NCBI GenBank assembly: GCA_005878415.1
Contig: VBMM01000104.1
Span: 1-15,993 of the forward strand
Length of the DNA stretch: 15,993 nucleotides
Direction: 5' to 3'
From: Methanobacteriota archaeon
Lineage (GTDB): Archaea; Thermoplasmatota; Thermoplasmata; RBG-16-68-12
In this document: piece after piece, positions 1-9,000 of the stretch
How positions within the stretch are numbered: the stretch's first letter is position 1
How the letters are laid out: the number at the start of each line of letters is the position of its first letter
Notes under the pieces: model-generated
Told to the model about the DNA's origin: nothing
Databases searched by the model: none
The model's input: the letters and a program-made list of their open reading frames with translations, nothing else
Translations under genes and position numbers: made by a program

Positions 1-1
1 C

Positions 2-208
2 GCCAGCCCGACTCCGATTCCTGAGGAACAGACGCGCAGTCACGCGAAGACCTTCGACGAGGCGATCAAGACGGCGGAGGCGATGAAGGCGCCCGCGCGC
101 GTCGTCGAGCGGATCAAGAAGATGCAGCGGAGCTGGGATTACGACTACTCGCCCGAGGAAGCCCTCCAGATCCTGTTCAACTCGTACGGGCTCAAGCGGG
201 GCGGCTAG
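2..208 (+). CDS. C-terminal fragment of an unknown protein, first visible gene of the Roadblock operon
   Basis: The frame is open from the window edge to a TAG at 206-208, giving 68 visible residues. The fragment is hydrophilic and probably helical: a Lys/Glu-rich stretch (around HAKTFDEAIKTAEAMKAP) followed by a C-terminal piece ending SPEEALQILFNSYGLKRGG. No cysteines, membrane segment or recognisable motif is visible, so I do not assign a family. The stop codon abuts the ATG of the next gene with no intervening base, which points to one transcript and coupled translation. Roadblock proteins are often encoded beside small GTPases or other signalling partners, but nothing in this tail shows that. 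Confidence 0.7.
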   Translation, partial: ASPTPIPEEQTRSHAKTFDEAIKTAEAMKAPARVVERIKKMQRSWDYDYSPEEALQILFNSYGLKRGG

Positions 209-997
209 ATGCCCTACGCCGGCACGGTCGACAAGACGATGGGGGCCGAGACGGTCGGCCACCTGAAGCACCTGCTCGAGACGGAACTCAAGCGGGCGCG
301 CGAGGAGAACGACCTCAACATCGCGATGTTCCTCGGCGTCGACGGCCGGATCTTCTCGTCCTCGATCCCGAACCGGCTCGATCCGCGGCAATACCGGCTC
401 CTGAATCTGCTGAAGGGGAACCTCGCCCACATCTGCAACCAGCTCGGCGGCCAGAACATGATGATCTCCGTCCAGCAATTCGAGGCGGGGACCATCATCA
501 TCTCGGGCGTCGGCGACCGGGCGTTCCTCGTCTTCTTGACGACGAAGCCCGTGGAGATCACGAAGATGCAGGGCGTCCTCGCGAACATCGTGAAGACATC
601 AATCGTGGTGCGGCATCTTTTCGAGTCGAAGCCGATCACGCCCGAGGTCCTCGCCACGTACGACGAGGCGGTCGCGGGCGAGCTGAAGCGACTCACCCGC
701 ATCCTGTTCGTCGAGAAATTCGGCGAGACGAAGGAGTTCAAGAAGAACAAGGAGATCGCGCAGTTCCTCCAGTCCCGGCTCGGAGCGCTCGTGGGTCCCG
801 GCCCGCTCCAGGAAATCGTCCCGATGGCGTACAACGAGGTCGGCACGACCGCGCCCTACATGACCGCCGGGCACTGGGACCGCTTCGTGACGATTATTGT
901 CGAGAAGTTGCGAGACCTGCGCGGCGAAACCGTCGCGGTGAAGGCGGAAAAGGAGTGGCGCGCCTACCTGAAACAGGTGCTCAGCTCGTTCGTGTGA
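209..997 (+). CDS. Roadblock/LC7-domain protein with helical C-terminal extension
   Basis: This 262-residue soluble protein has a Roadblock/LC7-like core at about residues 25-115. A helix is followed by a strand with the turn FLGVDGRIFSSSIP (41-54), a long helix (LLNLLKGNLAHICNQLGG), and two strands (TIIISGVGDRAFLVFLTTKP, 95-114). Roadblock modules dimerise and in prokaryotes usually regulate small GTPases or scaffold signalling complexes. The remaining 140 residues are charged and mostly helical, with no motif I recognise, so the protein is more than twice the length of a minimal Roadblock protein. The ATG directly follows the upstream TAG; an in-frame ATG at 239 is an alternative start. Two tandem paralogous proteins follow after 21 bases and are the obvious candidate partners. 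The family call rests on the strand-turn-strand pattern, not a search. Confidence 0.7.
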   Translation: MPYAGTVDKTMGAETVGHLKHLLETELKRAREENDLNIAMFLGVDGRIFSSSIPNRLDPRQYRLLNLLKGNLAHICNQLGGQNMMISVQQFEAGTIIISGVGDRAFLVFLTTKPVEITKMQGVLANIVKTSIVVRHLFESKPITPEVLATYDEAVAGELKRLTRILFVEKFGETKEFKKNKEIAQFLQSRLGALVGPGPLQEIVPMAYNEVGTTAPYMTAGHWDRFVTIIVEKLRDLRGETVAVKAEKEWRAYLKQVLSSFV

Positions 998-1018
998 TCC
1001 CATGATCGGAGCTCCCGC

Positions 1019-1639
1019 ATGATCGACATCGCTCTCGCGTCCCTCATCGAGGACATGATCGAGAAGGCAGGCGCCGACGGCGTCGTCGAGTTCTGGCAGC
1101 GGGTCGGAGACAATCTCGCGAGCCGGATGGGCAAAGAGGCGTACCTCGGGTGGACGTCGTTCAACGTCGCGGTGCGCGAGGGCCGCACGGCCTTCAGCAT
1201 CGAGGGCGAGGTCACGCCGCTCACGGACATGGCCGTGACGGACGTCGACGGGGACGTCGTTGGCTATCTGTACGCGATGCGGCAGTGCTGCTACGTCCCG
1301 ACGATCTTCCGGACGCGCTTCGCGGTGGGCCGGATGAGCCCTGCGGATCGCGCGGTGACGAGCGAGTACAACGAGAACGTCCACAACATCGCGGTGTGCA
1401 ACTTCTGCGTCTTCCACGAACGGTTCCGGGAGGAGATTGCGAAGAACGTGAGCGTCTCGGGGAACTCCCTCGCATGCTACCTCCTCGCCACCCGCGGTTG
1501 GAGCGGGGAGACGAAGATCTCCCCGAAGAACGTCGCCCAGGTCAACATCAACGAGGACCACGTCCGGGCCTTGCTCCGGAACTACGAGTGCGTCTACGCC
1601 CTCGTGATGCGCGGCGCAAGGATCAAGGGAGACCGGTAG
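1019..1639 (+). CDS. Uncharacterised cysteine-containing protein, paralogue A of a tandem pair
   Basis: A 206-residue soluble protein I cannot assign to a named family. It has an N-terminal helical region (IALASLIEDMIEKAG), a middle segment with adjacent cysteines C90-C91 (MRQCCYVP), a CxxC-x2-H cluster at C127, C130 and H133 (VCNFCVFHERF), and further cysteines at 153 and 191. This could bind a metal, an Fe-S centre or another cofactor, or act as a thiol sensor; that is inference. It aligns along most of its length with the next gene, including LASRMGKEAY/LANSMPKEEY, ADRAV/VHREV, FREEIA/FREAAA and the C-terminal LLRN. The cysteine pair is not conserved there. The ATG lies 21 bases after the Roadblock stop; a nearby ATG at 1002 runs straight into a stop and is rejected. 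Confidence 0.75.
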   Translation: MIDIALASLIEDMIEKAGADGVVEFWQRVGDNLASRMGKEAYLGWTSFNVAVREGRTAFSIEGEVTPLTDMAVTDVDGDVVGYLYAMRQCCYVPTIFRTRFAVGRMSPADRAVTSEYNENVHNIAVCNFCVFHERFREEIAKNVSVSGNSLACYLLATRGWSGETKISPKNVAQVNINEDHVRALLRNYECVYALVMRGARIKGDR

Positions 1640-1640
1640 C

Positions 1641-2249
1641 ATGGCGGAATCGCGGATCCCGGACAGCAACCCGTTCGTCGAGATCGCGACGCACTTGTTC
1701 CTGGAGGACATCGCCGCGAAGGTCGGCGTGAGCGGTCTGAACAACTACCTCCTCTCGCTCTCAAGGAACCTCGCGAACTCGATGCCGAAGGAGGAGTACG
1801 GCACGTGGCCTGAGTTCCTGTCCGCCCTGACGACGGGACAGTCGATCCTATCGACCTTCGAGGAGGTCCGGCCCGTCACGGAGCACTGCATGTCGACCCT
1901 GCGATCGCCGTTCGAACGCGGTTGGCGCGAGTACGCGAAGCGGGTCGGCGCCTTCGCCCCGGTCCACCGGGAGGTCGCCCAGTACTACAATCACAAGGTC
2001 CGGCCGACCGCCGTCACGTCGGTCCACGTGGTTCTCCACACGTTCCGGGAGGCGGCCGCGGCTCGCGTCCGCGTCGGCGATCGCGTCGTCCGATACGAGC
2101 CCGTCGCGACCACATGGGTCGACGGCGAGGTGCAGCTTCCGGAGGACGCGAAGCTCGAACCGCTCCTGAAGCGGGCGGGCATCTCGCGCACGAAGCTCGG
2201 GATGTTGCTACGCAACCATTCGGACGTCTGGCTTATCGAGTCCGCGTGA
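1641..2249 (+). CDS. Uncharacterised protein, paralogue B of the tandem pair
   Basis: A 202-residue soluble protein, divergent paralogue of the gene before it and separated from it by a single base. Shared landmarks are LFLEDIAAKVG near the N-terminus, NLANSMPKEEY (43-53), PVHREVAQYYN (107-117), HTFREAAAARV (133-143) and the terminal LLRNHSDVWLIES. Where paralogue A has CxxC, this protein has threonine and histidine (TSVHVVLHTF, T125 and H128), with another histidine at 132. The only cysteine is C83. The cofactor or redox site suggested for A is therefore either absent or rebuilt with histidines. The middle region (RVGDRVVRYEPVATTWVDGEVQLPEDAKL) looks like a small beta element. It is the last gene of the operon. 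Its TGA at 2247-2249 touches the stop of the convergent gene. Confidence 0.75.
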   Translation: MAESRIPDSNPFVEIATHLFLEDIAAKVGVSGLNNYLLSLSRNLANSMPKEEYGTWPEFLSALTTGQSILSTFEEVRPVTEHCMSTLRSPFERGWREYAKRVGAFAPVHREVAQYYNHKVRPTAVTSVHVVLHTFREAAAARVRVGDRVVRYEPVATTWVDGEVQLPEDAKLEPLLKRAGISRTKLGMLLRNHSDVWLIESA

Positions 2250-3020
2250 TCAGGCGCGCTGCCGCCGGCGCATCGCGACCGTCGCGATGAGGACGGGCAG
2301 GAACACCGCGACCCCGATGGCGATTGTCCACCCGGTGCCGAGGCCCGGCGTCGTGCGATAGAACAGGTCCGAGGCGAAGGCCTCGCCGCGGGACGAGTCG
2401 ATGATGCCGTTGCCGTCGAGGTCGGCCTCGATCCGCACGCGGTGGGTGCCGGGCTGCATGCCGATCGGGAGGTAGTTGAACGACGCGGTCGCCTGCGCGT
2501 GCGATTCGATCCTCGCGATCTTCTGCGAGCCCACGAGCCCGTCGTCCACGTAGAACCGCACCGTGACGTTGACGGCCGACGTCGTCCCGTCGTTGCGGAA
2601 GGTCGCGGACAGGAGGATGGGCGTGATGACGACGATCGACTTCTCGACGCTCGCGTTCTCGGAGGTCGTCCCGACGAGGGCGCTCACAATCACGACCAGG
2701 GTGACGTCGGTGTCCCGCGGCGGCGCGGTGATGTTCAGCCGGAATGAGGTCGTGTTGTGCGTCTCGGTCGTCGGGTTCGAAGCGGCCGGGAGCGCGCCGG
2801 CCGCGTCCGGGCCCTCGACATGCCACCGCACCGTGTATGTCACCGCGCCCGTCGGCCCGCCGGACAGCGTGAGGTTGTACGCGGCGGTCTGGCCCGGCGC
2901 GAGGGACGCAGGGCCTGTGAGCCCGGGGACGAGCGGCACCTGCGCGGCGGCGGGCGGGATCGCCATCGCGAGGGCCACCAGGAGGACCGCCGCCCCCAGG
3001 AGCACCGTGCGCGGTGCCAC
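2250..3020 (-). CDS. Secreted, membrane-anchored beta-sandwich (CARDB-like) glycoprotein candidate
   Basis: This 256-residue protein starts with a classic signal peptide (residues 1-26: MAPRT, a hydrophobic run, then PPAAAQ). An Ig-like/CARDB-type beta region follows (about 35-220), and a single C-terminal membrane helix (230-249) with an RRRQR stop-transfer tail. Five N-x-S/T sequons are visible (N49, N89, N96, N122, N151), so it is a plausible substrate of the oligosaccharyltransferase encoded just upstream. A DLDGNGIID loop at 200-208 looks like a calcium-binding turn. The start is GTG, one base after the OST stop (TGA-G-GTG), so translation is probably coupled. Its beta region resembles the late NEW3/CARDB-like modules of the OST tail. 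It may be an accessory subunit or a surface protein; the sequence does not decide. Confidence 0.7.
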   Translation of the reverse strand: MAPRTVLLGAAVLLVALAMAIPPAAAQVPLVPGLTGPASLAPGQTAAYNLTLSGGPTGAVTYTVRWHVEGPDAAGALPAASNPTTETHNTTSFRLNITAPPRDTDVTLVVIVSALVGTTSENASVEKSIVVITPILLSATFRNDGTTSAVNVTVRFYVDDGLVGSQKIARIESHAQATASFNYLPIGMQPGTHRVRIEADLDGNGIIDSSRGEAFASDLFYRTTPGLGTGWTIAIGVAVFLPVLIATVAMRRRQRA

Positions 3021-3021
3021 C

Positions 3022-6000
3022 TCACCGCCTCCGACGGGTGAGGAAGAGCCCCGCTCCGACCGCCGCCACGGCGGCGACGACGGCCGCGACGAGCTGCAGG
3101 TTGAGCGGCGCTTCGTGGGCGATGTCCGGCCCGCCGACCGTGATGCCTCCGGTGGCGAGGACCGGCATCTGGAGCGTGAAGAAACCCGTCGAGGAGACCG
3201 CCATCGAGTCTTGCGCGGACGCTCGGACGATCACGGTCGCGCCGCTCGCGCCCCCGGACGATTGCGACTGGAGGCGCACCTTCGTCGTCGAGTTCGCCGG
3301 GACCGTGACGCCCGAAAGGCGGATGTCGGTCGCCGCCCCGCCCACGGTGCCGAGCCGACCGATCCAGCCGTTCGCCGCGAGGTCATCGGGGTTCGTGATC
3401 TCCACGTTGACTGTTTCGGCGGCGTTTCCGGAGTTCGTGATCGTGAGCGTGTAGTTCAGGAAGCGGCCGTCGAACACGCCCGAGGTCGGATCGAGGGACA
3501 GGGAGAGCTCCCGGGTGCGGACGATGTCGACCTGGACGTCGACGCTGCCCTGGGTCGTGCCGTCCGTGGTCGACGTTGCGACGAGGGTGATGGTGCCGTG
3601 GTCCACGAGGGCGTCCGAGGGGCTCGTGAGCGTCACGACGACGCTCGCGCTCGTGCCGGAGGTCCCGAAGTTCAGCGAGACCGTCGACGGCGCGAAGGAG
3701 AACTCCCAGTCGGCCGGACGGCCGGAGAGCGACCAGGTGTCCGCGACGTTGCCCGTATTGCGCACGACGATCGTGTAGGTGACCGACGAGCCGGCGGAGA
3801 TCGTCTGCCGCTGGGATGCGTCCCAGGACAGGACCACGGAGCGCGAGACGACCTTCTCGAGGGCGAGGTTCGCGACCGTGTCCGACTGCAGCGCGACCGA
3901 AGTCGTCGCCTGGTACGACACGGAGATCCCGTTCTCCGTACCCGTCTTCGTCGCCGTGACGGCGTAAACGCCCGCCGGGAGGACGGTCGAGTACGACCCG
4001 CTCCCGTCCGATGTCAGGTCGAGGACAGCCGCGGACTGGATCGTGATCGAGGCGGACGTCCGCGCGCCCTGCGCGCTCGTCGTGACGCCGGAGAGGATGA
4101 ACCCGCTCGCCAGCGGAAAGTTCCGGGTGTTCTGGGCCGCGTGCGGCACCGTGATCCGGAGCAACGAGACGGCGCTCCCGAGGGAACGCGCTGCGTACAC
4201 GTCGTACGTGCCCGGCGCGAGGCCCACCGAGTACGAGCCGTTCGACGCGGACGACGTTGTCGCGGCGATCGCGCCGCCTCCCCGAGCGGTGAACGTCACG
4301 GTCGCGTCGACGCCGAATCCGCCGAAGCTCACGGTTCCGGAGACCGTCGTGTTGTCGAGGTCCCGCGAGACGGACAGGTCGAGCGCGATGTCGGCCGCCC
4401 CCGGCGCCACCGTGAGGCCGCCCGTGAAGGCGTACGTGTAGAAGCGCGGCGCGCCCGACTCCGTCGCCGAGTTGGTCCCCGTCAACGTGACGGTGTAGTT
4501 GCCCGGGACGAGGTACGCGGCGTATGCGCCGGACGAATCCGTGGAGACGTTCACCCGGCCGCCTTCCGCGCGCGCGAACGAGACGGGCATGGGCCCGACG
4601 ACGCCCGCGCCGTTGAACAGGGCGTGTCCCGCCACGCGAGTCGCCTTCACGAGCGCGTACGTCAGGTTCGTCGCAGGCACCGTCGCGGTCGAGATGAACG
4701 CGTATTGGTCCGGGACGATCTGTTTGATTCCAGAGACGGCGTAGGATCCGGGCACGAGGTAGACCACGAACCCGGCCGTCGTCGCCTCCGCGGTGCGGTG
4801 CTCCGGACCGTCGAAGGACAGCGACGCGGACTGCGGGACCCCGGACAAGGTGACGCTCCCCGTCACCCGGGTGCGGGTGACGATCGCGATGTCGTAGGCG
4901 AGAGACGCCTGGGCGACGGACACGTCGATGCCGTCCGATCCCGCGTTCTGGTAGCGCCAGTCCCGAGTCGTCGAGACGTTCTCGTCGACGAGGAGGTCGT
5001 ACGTGCCCGGGACGAGGCGGAAGCCGTAGCCGCCGTTCGAGTCCGTGATGGTCGTCTGCGTGACCGCGCCTTCGCCGATTGCGACCGCGCGGACGGTGAC
5101 GGGTCGGTTGAGGAGCGGGGCACCGTCCAGGACCACGCTGCCTTGGACGGCGACCGGAGTCGGGACGAGGGCGATCGGCAGGAGCGCTCGGAGGCTCGCC
5201 GGCGACGACGCCGGGATCGCGCGGGTCTCGAACCCCACGGCGGACACGGAGCCCGCGTAGGTGTGGTTCCCGAAGAGGGGGACGGAGAACCCGCCCGTCG
5301 CATTCGTCGTCAGCGAGACGTGCGCCCCCGTGTCGTCCGTCAGGGCGATGCGCGCGCCGGCGATCGCCTCGCCCGGATCGAGCGCACCGTTTCCGTCGAT
5401 GTCGCGGTACACGGACCCGCCGACCGCCTCCGAGGCGTTGACCAGCCGGATGTCGACCGTCCGGCTCGCCAGCAGGGCGATGGATCCGAACGAGGCCGCG
5501 ACGGCGTTGAACGCCTGGAGGTCGTACGTGCCCGCGGGCAGGAGCGCGAGGTAGCCACCGGTCCCGCTCGTGGTGAGCCAGCGCTGGCCTGCGCCGTTCG
5601 CGAAGGCAACGACGGCTTGCGGATTCCGAACCGCCGGATTCGGATCGAAGACGGTGCCCGTGACCCGGACCCCCTGGACGAACATCGTGTCGAGGGAGCT
5701 CGTGGCCCCTGCGGCGACGAGGACCCGGCCTAACGTCGCGTAGAGCGTCGTGCCGTCGTACGAGCGTCCGCTGACGAACCATTCCCCCGCCGGAAGGCGG
5801 ATCGCGTACCGGGCGGACGCGTCCGACGTGACCGTGCGGACCATCGACGGATCCGACGCGGACTGGAATTCGAGGCTGGCAAACGGCCGGGCCGTCCCGA
5901 AGACGGTCGTCGTCCCGGCCACGGTGCCCGATGGCCGGAGCGTCAGGTTGAGCCAGACGTCGACGTTCGCCGCGCGCACGAGGACGGGGTTCGATGCGAG

Positions 6001-9000
6001 ATCGCCGGACGCCGCGGTGAGGGTGTAGTTCCCCGCCATCAAGGGCCGCAGCGCGTACGATCCGTCGCTGCCCGCCGTGAAGTGCAAGGTCGTCCCGTTC
6101 GTCTCATCGACCCCGTCGATCGTCGCGCCCGCCACCGATCCGCCGAGGCTCGAAGTCGCGATGCCTCGTATGCCGGCGTAGGGCACCGCGACGTTCGCCG
6201 TCACGTCCGCCGTCCCGATCGTGCCGTCGGCGGCCCGGACCGTCCGTCCGTTCGCTTGCACGGTGAGGGCGTACGTCCCGGGCGGCAGATTCGAGACCGT
6301 GAAGGAGCCATCCGGCCGGCTCGTGACCGTCCGCTGATACGGGAACTCCTTGTCGGTGAAGGTGAGGACGGCGCCCGGGAGGACCGCGTCGCCCGCTTGG
6401 AGAGCGCTGTTCCGGTCCAGGTCGAAGTAGAGTGTGCCGCTCTCCGAGTGCGCCGGGACGTTCAGGTCCCGAGTCATGATCCAGTCCGGGACGCCGTCGC
6501 CGTCGGAGTCCGCGGGCACGCGCATCGCCTGCTCCTCCGACACCGCGAGGGTGGCCGTCGCGAGGGTGCGAGTCCCGATCATGTTCGTCGACGGTCTCCC
6601 GACGGACGCCGTGATCGTGACGTTGCCGAAGGGCACGAGGACGCTGTAGTGCCCGTTCGCATCCGTCACGGTCCGGTAGTGCGGCGTGCCGATCTCGTCC
6701 GTCACGGTGATGTTCACGCCCGCGAGGGGCACGGAGTCCGCCGAAACGGTGCCGTTGACCCACGCGCCGTCGTAGTACCGCAGGAAGACGACGCCGCTCG
6801 CGATGCTGCTGATCGTGCTCAGGTCGACCGTCCCCTTGATCTTGCCCGCCTGGATGTCCGCCTGCTTCTTCTGCGCGTCGAGGTAGTTCATCGCCTGCCA
6901 CGCGTCCGTGTGGTTCGACACGTCCGGGAACGGGTTGTAGTACGACGTACGATAGACGACCCTCCAGTGGGTCAGGTTCCACGCGGGCACCGGCGGGAAT
7001 GCCTGCATCCCCGGATCGAATCCCGGGATGGCGGGGTTGTTCGGGAAGCCGATCTCCGTCGGGGAGTACCCGACGTACGCGCGGTAGAACATGGAATCGT
7101 AGAAGGCCGGCTGGTACGCGATCCGCGAGGAGCGAACCTGGTCCCCGGGCTGCAGGAACTGGATTTGGATGTTCGTCGCCCGGGTCGTGTTCACGAAGAT
7201 CTGGAAGAAGTCCGGCGCGAGGACGCGGCCGTCCGCCAGCTGGATGACCCGGTGATCCGAGAGCTTCACGGGTGCGTAGAAGATGCCCGTGTTCTGCGCG
7301 TTGATCGGGAACAGGCGCGAGTCGACCGCGAAGTAGCCGATGTCCGTGCCCGTCGCGTCCCGGAGGGCGTGGTACAGGTCGACCATCCGCTCCTCGCCGA
7401 AGCGGGCGGTGAGCAGGTGCGACAGCAGGATGTATTGCGCGTTGAGCGGATGCATGTTCGAGTCCCAGACGCCGTACCTCACCGGGTCCGCGAGTACGAC
7501 GGCCACGTAGACGTTCGGATGGCCGAGGACGGCCGCGAAGATGTCCGCCGAGATGCCGTACGCCGTCAGGATGTCCCGGACCTTCGGGCCGATCGTCAGG
7601 CTGTGCGCCCGGAAGTCGCCCTCGATGAGGCGGACCGCGAGAAGCGCGATGCCCTGCGTCTCGTTCTGCGCGGTGAGGAACTGGCCGGCGAGCGCGTAGC
7701 CGTTCTGGAAGTTGTCCGCCACGGTCGGATGGGCGCCCCGGTCGACTGCCTCGAAGCCGTAGTCCCACCACGACAGGTAGGCGGGCCGCAGCTCCGGCGG
7801 TTCGTCCGCGTCCTGCGTGCGGAACCACGTCCAGGCGGCAGGATAGTAGTCGGTCGGCTTGGGCAGCGTGTACCCGAACGCCCCGAAGTAGAATGGGCTG
7901 TTGCTGCTCGGGTTGTAGCCCGGGGCGCGAAGGAACGACGGCAGGGTCGAGGCGACCTGGCGGTCGTACTGCGCCTTCAGCTCGAACGGGATCGCCGCGT
8001 CGAGCCCGAACCAGACGTTCGGCACGAGCACGAGGAAGACGACGCCGAGCGCGGCGAGGACGTGCCGTACCTTCAGGGACTTCCGCACGGCGTTGCGCCA
8101 GTTGCCCTCCGCGAGCGAGCGGTAGGTGCGCCGCATGCCCGCGAAGTCCGCCCGGACGAGGACCAGGTCGATCGCATACCCGGCGGCGATCGCGAACGCG
8201 GGGGAAGCGTTGAAGATGAAGCGCGCCGCGGTGATCGCCATGAAGACCGCGACGAAGGTCCAGATCACCGCGATCCGGTACGCGGGCTCGCGCCGCCGCG
8301 GGATCTGCCACAACATGTACGCGATCGCGAGGAGGCTCATCCCGAACGTGAAGAGGCCGAAGCTCAGGATCAGCTGGGACATCCCGGGCGCCTGGTCCTC
8401 TGCGATCGTCGTGACGAGCTTGGACTGGATGAAGTAGCCCGCGCCGGTGACGAAAGCGCTCGCAAGGGTCGGGTTCACGACGACGCCGACCGCGAGGCCG
8501 ACGGCGCCGGCGATGAGCGTGCTCGGGATCACGAGGGTCCACGGGTAGTCGCGCGTGACGGTGAAGGCGAGGCCGAGGACGATCGACGCGAGGAAGAGGT
8601 ACGCCGGGACGTCGAACCAGACGCGGATGTTGTTCCGCACGTAGTACCACTGGAACGCGAGGAGGATCGGCGTCGCGAGGGCGATCGTGAACAGGATCCA
8701 GGCGCCCATCGGATCCTCGTTGCGGAAGCGGTCCACGAACATCTCCGCGGCGAACCAGACGAGCAAGATCACGCTGACGTACGCCCAGCCTTGCCATGCC
8801 AACGCGATCACGGTGACGGAGAGGCCCGCCAGCAAGGCGTACAGGACGCTCGTCCGGTTCTCTCGGAAGAACCCGCGGATGCCGGCGGAAATCGACTCCC
8901 GCTGGAACCAGTTCTCGACCCAACGCCGGCCCTTCATCGTCTTGAGAGCGCGCAAGAAGAAATAGAACGTCGATACGACGAAGAAGAGGGTGAACGCGTC

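Noticed and set aside
2563..5733. Open frame of 1056 residues on the plus strand opposite the OST tail
   Set aside because: It is Arg/Asp/Gly-rich with no fold-like pattern. Long antisense frames arise from the GC-rich codon bias of the minus-strand gene, whose protein is clearly structured.
3025..6780. DNA-level tandem repeats in the OST tail
   Set aside because: The repeats are at the level of protein fold (GxY...PGTY cores) and have diverged too far to be listed as DNA repeats.
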